Positions 56,192-64,000 of a stretch of 64,000 nucleotides of DNA are shown one piece after another. Origin of the DNA: Trametopsis cervina (taxonomy: Eukaryota > Basidiomycota > Agaricomycetes > Polyporales > Irpicaceae); NCBI GenBank assembly GCA_022385755.1, contig MU278381.1:1-64000 (forward strand), given 5' to 3'. The translations under genes and the position numbers were made by a program. The notes beneath the pieces are model-generated. The model worked only from the letters and a program-made list of their open reading frames with translations, was not told the origin of the DNA and ran no database searches. The first letter of the stretch is position 1. Each line of letters begins with the position of its first letter.

Positions 56192-58365
56192 GTATGCTGC
56201 ATACAAGTAGATCAGAGTAGGAGTAACACCTCAAACAAGCGCCCAAGATGAATGCCACGGTTGCAATTAACGTTCACTCGCGATTCCCAACTCTTTCTCT
56301 CCTCTATCCTCACGATGGTATGGTACCACTTGCAAACAACCGAATCTCTCCCAACGGTTACTCGTCTGGCAGTCACGGATGAGCGACATAAGTTCTATAT
56401 CTTGCCAGCCTTTCGAGGGCAATAGGAAGACCCGGCAGCGACATCTTCCGAGCCCGACGAGTCTGAATCGCGCCCACACACTCCTACAACCGTTGTTTGC
56501 CCTCGTCGGAGTCTACACTCGCATAAACCCATGTTCCTGTACCGCAGTCAAGCATTTGGAGGCTGATAGGAGTTTAGCCGACAGCCAAGATACCTTGCTC
56601 TTCGTCCCCATAATCGTTGGTTGGTGGACTCTTATATCTTCTCGCCGATGCCGTGAGTCGAGATCCATGTTGGAGACTAGACTCGTTAGGAGGTGCGCGG
56701 CTTCCTTGCATGTGTGTAATCCTGACAGCGATGGTTCACGAAAGCGCGGGCTATCATGTGGTTTCCTAGAAGTATTTGAGGTGCGTCTGCTAGGCGAAGC
56801 ACACTGAACGATGAAGCTGATGCTTCATTCTTATATAGATCCCCTGCTGTGTAGTGTATTTAGGACGATCCTTCAACGATAATGCAAGCCATTCATATTG
56901 TCTAACAATTAGAGCCACTGTATGCCGCCATCGCAGCGCCTTTCTGCGAGGTGACACCAGGCACTGCTGCGTTCCGCTTTGTTCGCGTCAATCCCGCAAG
57001 GGATGGATGTAGGCTCCCCGAACCACAAGCCATCGACTTGGTCAAAGAAGGCAGCGAGCGCAAACAAGTCCGCCACTATTATTGCCCTAAGCTGCGATAA
57101 CCCTCGGCGTTCTTGCCAAAGACGGTATTGAAGTCGTGCCCCTCCTATCATTGAACTTGCAGTCGTATGTTCTGCTCAGTCCAACGTATGGGACCTTCGA
57201 AGCAACTGTGCCATGTTGGGTCAATGTACGTTATTCTCTCTGCATCAGCCCTTTAGTGTAGGGGCCTGGTCGCGCCTATGAAGCAGGCTGCGGTATTAGG
57301 TTCAGCGGTCCTACATCTTGTAAGTCGGGAATTGTTCTGTAAGGCCTGGGAGTTTGGTACTCACAGTGCGCACAGAGTGACAGGAAACCATCTACGTCGT
57401 TGTAACCCCTGCCAACGCGGTATATCCGCGCAAGGACCGCAGTCCAATCTACAAACAAAAAAGCTACATCTGTTCGACCGACGACCGTCTCCCCGCCTCC
57501 TTCGCGACCTACTCTCCCTCACACAACCTATGTCCGCGATCATCTCTAACTCTTCTCCATCTACATGTTGCAGCGCAACTGATAGCCACAGGTTCCGAGG
57601 CATGTGGGTCTCTTGGCGACCTGCTGCCCATCCCCCAGGACTGCGCCACCACTTTAGATTGTAACGATCTCTTGAATCTTTCAGTCTGTGAGTACATTAC
57701 TCAGGATGATTACCGCAGCAACCTGGCGAACAATCAGTGATTTTGCAGTGAGACTATCAATCTTGTGGCACCGCTTTGGTATGCTTGTTGTTCGCTCACC
57801 GAGATCTAGTCCCTGATATCGCATTTATCCCACTATAAGGCTAGCGAAGTTGGGCAGCTGGTATACTCTGCTTGTCACCTATGCAACCAATCAACCCCAT
57901 CAGTGTATGCACTGTTACAGGAAGACTTTGGGCAGTCGGGTTCGTCTGCAGTGCCTGGTTCTTTGTGATGCCACATCGTTCACAGATGAACAATCCAGAA
58001 TTGCCTGAATGCGTGTGAACATACGTGAGATCGGCAGCTGTCTCTACTGACACTGTGTAACTCGGGTACCTCTGCGGTCAGCGTCTGCTGGGTATACCTT
58101 CTTCGCAGCTGGCTCGTCACCCGTGTAGCCCCTGCTCGATAACTGACCACAGCCTCCGCCCACATATTCTCACAACAGACACATTACTAATTATGGAATA
58201 CAGTGGCATCTATATCAGACGAAGGCCTGCAACCGGAGCCGCAGTCTCAACCTGAAGTCGCTCTCCCAGCCCCAAATACAGCTTGTTTCACCTGCATTAC
58301 TCCTTGCCGCATTTTCGACTCTCTTCTCTTGGAAGCTAATCTTCCATAAACTCCATCCGTTGTAA
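56192..58365. other. region between the TFIIIC gene and the DUF6533 gene
   Basis: Contains the 5' part of a repeat shared with the window end (56424-56560). Otherwise several ORFs of 60-140 codons without motifs or consistent splicing (for example 56379-56807 plus, 57278-57664 plus). Confidence 0.4.
56424..56560 (+). repeat. dispersed repeat, copy 1
   Basis: GCGACATCTTCCGAGCCCG... TCGCGCCCACACACTCCTAC is repeated at 63815-63960 at roughly 75-80 percent identity. The conserved words in one frame suggest a coding origin, but no complete gene is seen. Confidence 0.6.
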
Positions 58366-60123
58366 TGTCTCAAGATCAGTCGGCCCTTCCGCCGTTATCC
58401 GTCATTCAGCAGATGTACGTACGTAGTCATTTATCTCCTGTCGTTTGCACTCACGCACCTGACTTCGAAGTCGAGTAGGTGACTACGCCGGTCAAGCGGC
58501 GACCGGTCAGTCATTACGTTTATACGCGTTTGATTTGTTCACTTACGATGACAGCACTCTTCGTCTTTGAGTACACCATCACGCTTGACCAAGAAATTGA
58601 CACCATCTGGAAACAACACTATTCCCTCGGCACGGTGCTCTTCGCAGTCACCCGCTATACATCACTGGCACAGAATTCACAACTGATCTGGGGCTTCCTC
58701 CCAGTGATCACAAGCATTCAAGTACGTCTCACAATTCATTGTATCACTCATCGACACTTTATGGATCACTGTAGAGGTGAGTGGTCTTTTCCATCTTTGA
58801 AGGAGTGCCGTATACGTCATCATACTGATAGTTGTCGTTTCTGTAGCTGTAATAGGACGTTGATCATCATAGAGGTTCTGAATGCTATCCAGTTCCTTTG
58901 TTTTGCCAGTGAGTATTCCTTGTAAACCATATACCTCATGAGCTGACGAGAAACAATGCAGCATTCACCGCTTTTCGTGCGTACTGCCTCTTGCAAGGCA
59001 TTTATACAAAGTGGTTCCTCTCTGGGATAATATGCGTACTGAGTCTGATGCCATTCGCGTTGAATGTCGTGAGAATCATGATTTACCGCAATTTTGGTCC
59101 CTGTCATTAATCAATCTCAGTTAATATACCCTACCCGTCTCGCTGTATATGTTGCAGATTTATACACCTGTACATCAAAATATGAAATCTCCGCACATCT
59201 CCATCTATGGTACGTCGTGTTGCGAGAACTTCCTGGTGTTTGACTAAACTGCCCCTTTCTATTTTAGCTGTACGTGCTTCCTGTGTATGCCTCGATCGAT
59301 AAGATCTGATACATGCTCAGTGTCATTGCCTGCACGGATATCTGCATGCCTTGCTGATGTGCTCGTGTTGTTCATTACATGGTACAGGACTGCGGATGTC
59401 CACAAAACTGCTCGTATGGAAGGCTTGCGTTCGCCAATCACAACGCTGCTTCTCAGGGATGGTGAGGGCTCTCGCTGCTTTTATTGGTCTCGCAGAACTA
59501 ACTCAACTTGAATACAGGCACACTGTACTTCAAGTATGTTTGATGTTTCATTGAACAGACGGGTTTATCAAACCCATTGACACGCTGCTCCCAGTGTTCT
59601 GCTACTGATCAACATTACCGCAATGGTATTTGGAAATATTGTGAGCGCAACAGGACCTTTACATTGACTTCACAAGATAATTTCTATGTGTTCTCAGCCG
59701 TCTTTGGTCTACGTGCAGATGGCAGTGCCGATGCAACAAGCGTAGGTCTGATGATTCTGTAGTAGCCGCAATATATTGACAACCACCAGCATCACACCAA
59801 TCCTTGTCTGCCGGTTCATGATGAACTTGCGTAAGATCACATTCAATCTTCCCAGTGGAACATCAGAACACGACGGGAGGCCGTGGAGCTCTATACGCTT
59901 CGTTGGAAATATGGGCGAGATGTTGCTTGCTCCCGGAGAAGAACTTCGAACCGAGGGACGGGATGATGAGCTGCCACAGGGTCAAGAAGAGCATAGTGAA
60001 GGTTCGAAGAGCGACGTCAGCTTACCCTCCGTAGTTGATCGTAGAATATTCGCTCTTGAAGTTGGGGGCGGAGAAGATGTGAGTAGCCGGTACTCTCAGA
60101 GCTTCTTGCGGTCATGTTACTAA
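58366..60123 (+). CDS. DUF6533 family multi-pass membrane protein
   Basis: Basidiomycete-specific membrane family, receptor-like in topology, role unknown. It starts MSQDQSALPPLSVIQQ at 58366. Successive short exons carry DYAGQAAT, ALFVFEYTITLDQEIDTIW (family signature), LGTVLFAVTRYTSL, LIIIEVLNAIQFLCFA, FRAYCLLQGIYTKWFLSG, CVLSLMPFALNV, then LADVLVLFITWYRTADVHKT, LLLRDGTLYF, VLLLINITAMVFGNI, and the last exon with SITPILVCRFMMNLR and an acidic Ser-rich cytosolic tail ending at 60123. About nine exons; the first two donors are ambiguous. The TxWxxT and LLLRDG words are typical of this family. Confidence 0.8.
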
Positions 60124-60809
60124 TTAACGTCGCCCTACCAGTCCGTGAATATAACCCCACCTTCGCCTCTCGGATCATTCCTGAAGTTGGATTTCTCAGT
60201 CTGAGCGAACATAGCCAAAGCAGAGACGTCTGAAGAGAATACCTTCACGCCTTTCGCAGACTGATTTCACGCTGATAGCAGTATACCTTCTATTATTATT
60301 TATTTGACCACGAGACATGCGCACACCACCGAACACAACATAGTTCGCCTTTGTTTCGCCACTTTGAGTATTACCGAGGCAGTTCCTCGCAATTCGATCA
60401 GAAGGATGTCCCAGATAACTTCTAGTGCTGCCGTAACGCCACAACGCTGGCGCCAATTCCACCATGCAAATGATGGTGCTTCCAGTGCAATGTTCAGCTC
60501 TCACTAATCGATGGTTTGGTCTCGACCCGCATATTTGCATCTCCCGTTCACTTTCACTGTCACATCACGACCGCTTGTATCTCTCATAACGATGAATTGT
60601 CTCTGGAATTCGTGGATAACCAACGTAGAGCCACGCTATTTCGTCGAACAGGAAGCCTCAGCGGCGGATCCTACCCTCCCCCGTCTCGCTACCCGCTGCG
60701 GTACGAGTTTACTCATGAAATGTCCCACATGTATGCATAGGTACTTTACAACATCAAATCATTGTCCTATCGACTTTTTTTTGTACTCGGGATCCAGAGT
60801 CGTCTTGGC
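60124..60809. other. intergenic, no gene supported
   Basis: Short ORFs on both strands; a 19-nt word (near 60437-60455) is shared with 34460-34478. The plus strand around 60590-60740 is open but featureless. Confidence 0.4.
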
Positions 60810-63431
60810 CTAAGTCTCTGTTGGCTCGGGGCTAAGAGAGCCGGTACCAGTGCAAGTACTGCGCCAGCAGCCGACGAAAAATGTCCCAGAAGCTGAGGGG
60901 ATTAGATTTGTAGCCGAGAGAGACGGCTGTATTGGCCTAGGGCTGGGCACTCGCCGTGGTCCGCTCGGTTTCAAGAGGGAAGGAGTCCAGCCAATAAACT
61001 TCAGAGGTCTTGATGTATAGGAGGACGTGGGAGCAACGGGATCCGTTGTTGATTGTCCAGCAGGATTTGACGGTCCAGGCTGGACCATTTCCCATTCTCG
61101 CACTGAAGCTGATGGAATTGGGGAGACACTGCGAGTCAGACTGTTTGGTGTTGAAGGTCTAGCCATGGGTGCGCTGGAATTTGCATTTGGAGACGGTTCC
61201 ACAGATGGCGCGTAGAGGATAAAATCTCTGTTCTTTGCTCGTCGGGCTTCGCGACGCTGAGCATTATATTTAAGGCGGGCATGTGCTTGCCGGAGAGCTG
61301 TCTCTTCCTTTTTCTTCGCTTTCCGTGCTTGGGCCTCTGCTTTAGACTCAAAGGCGGGACCTGCATTCCGTCGAGCGGTCCCTTTCTTTTTCTGCGCTTT
61401 CTGTGCTTGGACCTTTGCTTTATACTCAGAGGCGGCACATGCTTTCTGTCGAGCTGTCTCTCCCATTCTCTCCGTTTTCCGTGCTTTGATTTCCGCTTTA
61501 TTTTCGGTGTTCCATTTCTTTTCAAAGGCTTCAATCCGGGCGAGGGCGAGAGGTCCCATAGTGTCGACAGAGTCCCAGCCAGAACAAGTGTATTTGACGT
61601 GCTCGAGTGTCTTGATTCCTACGCGTTGAGCTAGGGCATTGAGTATCCTGTCGGGCATGAGGGATTCCGGAGTTGCACAGAGACGATCAGACTCAAGCCA
61701 GTATTCACGTCGCCAAGCCTGCAGATCTTGGAGTACCGCCTGGTAGCGTTTCTTCCAACGTCGACGATCCGTGCTTAAGGACCCGGCAGGGAATTTGCGA
61801 CGAACGTAGAGAGGACGCTTTTGACTGTCATTGCCAGCTGCGTGCTGTGTTGAGATAGAAGTGTTGGTGCCGTCCACAGATTTTCCGTGCAGTGTGTCCA
61901 CTTTCGGCAGCGCCATGCCCTCCGTGTTAATTTCGGGCGGTGCGGGAGACGCTTGCGCGGGACTCGCATGGGGGGCGTCCTCTGCGCTGGTCTGCTTGCT
62001 CTGCAGGCACGGCTCAGGTGCATTGATCCCGTAGATGAGATTCAAGTCCGGCAGCCCGATGGACGCGTTATGCGGTGACGCGTCACCCCACGCGTGCCCG
62101 TCCCCGTGCGCCGGGATGGTTTGTTGGAGGGACGGAAGATCGAGGTTGATGAAGGAGGAGATCTCGCCCTGTGCGTTTCGTGTGCGTCAGTGGTTGCTGG
62201 GGCGAGAATGGGAAGTGAGGAGGTAAGAGAGCATGCGACGTACGACCATCCAGAGGAGCGCGAGGTCCGAGGGTGCGCGGGTGGGATACTCACCGCCGAC
62301 GTCCGAATGTGCGCCAGGGAACCAAATCTGATAACGCACGCGCACGCACATCAATGTGCACCCCGTACACGGGCCCGGCCAGCAAACGCACCTGCTTAAA
62401 AACCTGCGTCTCCCCATTATGCGTGACCGCGAGGCCCTCGTCAGGGACCATCCAGAGCGTTGGCGGCGATATCTCGCCGTTCTCCTGGAATGAGAACCCA
62501 TGCAGCGCGCAGTCGATGCACGCGGGCAAGTTGGCGTCCTTGATGCTCAGCAGGTCATTCCCGCCCGGCGCGATGACAGCACCGCCTGTGTACCAGATAC
62601 CCCACGGGGAGGTGTCGGGCAGAATGTACAGGTCTGCGCCCTTCATGAGGGCCTTCCAGACGTGGAAAAAGTGGCCGAGTGAGGTATGCTGAAGGAGCCC
62701 GACTTTTTCCTGTCATGCGGATAGCTTGGTGAGCGCATACCCACGTACGGGTGTTACATGCTAGGTACGTACGAGACCAGCGACCTTGCGCACGATGTAT
62801 GCGCCTCTGTGAAGGGATCACATATGAACTACAGTGCATGCACCAAGACGGCGCAGACACAAACCGGGTGAAGCTGAGGTTGCATATAGTGAGTCAGAAC
62901 CCCGTGTACGGGCATGAAATGGGATGGGTGAGACGGACCCAAAGAGACAGATCTCGTCGCCCTCGTCGTAGTTCTGTGCGATGAACGCATAGCAATCTCT
63001 GTCGGCGGAGGAGCAGATTTCGCTGCTTACGGCGCGCTGGTAAAACACGAGCTGAAGGCGGCCGTCCCTGCAGCGGCGACGCGCGATGCCGTCAGCGAGG
63101 TTATGGGATAGAAAAAAAGCAGGATGTACTGGGATCTGGGCATGATGGCCCGCGCTGCGACAAGGAAACGGTTAACAGGTGAGTGCCATAGGGAGGCGAA
63201 CGGGCGCACATAGCTTGAGGGCGTTCGTCGCATACCGTGCGGGGGACGCTGCGTCAATAGGCACTGCAACACGAGGCATTGTTGTCAGCACTGAGCCGTC
63301 CACAACACTCGCGCCTGCGTATGCATCATACCTTGGGCGGCGACGTTGGGCATGCTGGCGATGATGTCGTCTTGTCCTGCGCCGTCGCAGAATAGCAGGA
63401 GGATTTTGTTCCTGTTTCCTGCGCTCGTCAT
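60810..63431 (-). CDS. DUF2235-derived protein with lost catalytic residues fused to a repeat-containing basic domain
   Basis: The start ATG at 63431 lies 76 nt after a TATATAAG box. N-terminal exons follow the DUF2235 gene closely: LLLFCDGAGQDD, YATNALKL, LVFYQRAV, NYDEGDEICLFG, RGAYIVRKVAGLV, KVGLLQHTSLGHFF, GNDLLSIKDANLP, IWFPGAHSDVGGEY. Three changes matter. The micro-exon (62865-62873) encodes GFT instead of GFS, the acid motif GVWDTVGS reads GIWYTGGA, and a segment between the YQRAV and RDCYAF parts is deleted in frame; only the His remains. From about 61860 the usual C-terminus is replaced by ~330 residues: a helical W-rich domain (RRRWKKRYQAVLQDLQAWRR), three 26-residue Lys/Ala repeats, and a Ser/Pro-rich tail. 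The fusion exon (62045-60810) is open without interruption. Likely a non-enzymatic derivative. Confidence 0.75.
61251..61484 (-). repeat. three tandem 78-nt coding repeats (26 aa each)
   Basis: Residues 188-213, 214-239 and 240-265 of the last exon share A-x-K at the start, an internal TAR or TAL, and a closing K-A-x-x-Q type pattern. Strongly basic and predicted coiled helix. Confidence 0.75.
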
Positions 63432-63506
63432 GTTGAGTCAGTCGCCGGTTGGGTCGGCTGGGTTGGGGTCGAGGGGTTGGGGTCGAGAGGTCTACGACGG
63501 AGGCCC

Positions 63507-63514
63507 CTTATATA
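63507..63514 (-). promoter_or_regulatory. TATA box of the third DUF2235 gene
   Basis: TATATAAG on the minus strand, 76 nt before the ATG at 63431, matching the intact copy. Confidence 0.6.
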
Positions 63515-63814
63515 TTCTTCAGCCATCGATACATGACGTCTTGGAGTCCGATCCAATGCGCGGAGGGGAACATCGAAGCGGCGGCCCTTCCATGCTGCTT
63601 GTCTACCAGAAGTGGCCCGCACGCGACGTCTCTAAAGGTCACGTGCGAGCAATATTCACCGTGTACGAACAAACTCGGCGACTGGCATTCTGCATACCAC
63701 CATCGTCTGCTTTCTTTACAGTCTCCGCTGTCCAAGTGATTACCTACCCCTGGAGGGCATGTATTGCAACATGAAGGCGAACCTCACTGAAGCGCAGTGA
63801 GAAGTCCTGGTAGC

Positions 63815-64000
63815 GACATCTTCCGAGCCCGGCCACTTTGAATCGCGCCCACACACTCCTACGGACGTTGTTTCGCCTCGTTCGAACATCCACTCGCGTG
63901 AACCTCTCTTTCTATACAGCTCAAACGAGTTGAGGCTGATATGGGCTCGGTTGGTGGAGAATCTACCTCCCTCTGCGTTGGTGGCTGCGGTTGCTGGTTT
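63815..64000 (+). repeat. dispersed repeat, copy 2, running off the window
   Basis: Similar to 56424-56560 and onward; it continues to the window edge, so its full extent is not visible. The stretch 63515-63814 before it holds no supported gene. Confidence 0.55.

Noticed and set aside
57278..57664. 128-codon plus-strand ORF before the DUF6533 gene
   Set aside because: Ser/His/Arg-rich without motifs, no conserved counterpart on either strand and no consistent introns.
60196..60540. 114-codon minus-strand ORF sharing a few residues with 34.4 kb
   Set aside because: The shared part is one 19-nt word only; neither context shows a gene.

Overview
This is nuclear DNA of a filamentous basidiomycete, most likely an Agaricomycete of the Polyporales type. 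The reasons are intron-dense genes with 45-70 nt GT-AG introns, a class I hydrophobin, a CAP59/CMT1-like mannosyltransferase, DUF6533 and FunK1 fungal-only families, and compact spacing typical of a 35-60 Mb genome. Genus cannot be settled by reading alone. Family names are from recognised motifs, not from searches. Layout, left flank (1-3.5 kb): the tail of a basic protein and a six-exon zinc-ribbon-like gene of unknown function. Accessory block (3.5-48 kb): five paralogous FunK1-type kinase genes (A 3.56-6.41 +, B 11.3-14.3 +, C 20.9-23.8 -, D 41.0-43.9 -, E 44.7-47.8 -) repeatedly linked to DUF2235 alpha/beta-hydrolase genes or their remains (one intact copy 7.1-9.2 kb, fragments at 10.4-11.1, 39.9-40.4 and 47.9-48.0 kb). 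A plus its convergent DUF2235 3' part is an inverted duplicate of D plus its DUF2235 relic, with arms of about 4 kb separated by about 32 kb. B and E form a second inverted pair, and B and C carry a swapped last exon. Inside this block are ordinary genes: a CMT1-like mannosyltransferase, a 740-aa membrane protein, a hydrophobin with a long Ser/Thr spacer, and histone H4. There are also two copies of a divergent gene pair (a 107-aa protein facing a possible ADP-ribosyltransferase-like protein), a truncated NRPS-like reductase relic, a solitary STAND/NLR N-terminal domain with a broken duplicate, and a Tc1/mariner-type MITE. Right flank (48.8-64 kb): a 14-TM-type MFS exporter, a long gene-poor stretch, a TFIIIC small-subunit (triple-barrel) gene, a DUF6533 seven-helix-type membrane protein, and a third DUF2235 gene. 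That third gene has lost its predicted catalytic Ser and Asp and is fused to a basic region containing three 26-residue repeats. How they may work together: the conserved genes are independent housekeeping or cell-surface functions. The FunK1, DUF2235, STAND-like and ART-like genes are lineage-specific, duplicated and partly decayed, which is how fungal self/non-self or conflict genes often look. That functional link is inference only; what the sequence shows directly is recurrent physical linkage and repeated recombination.
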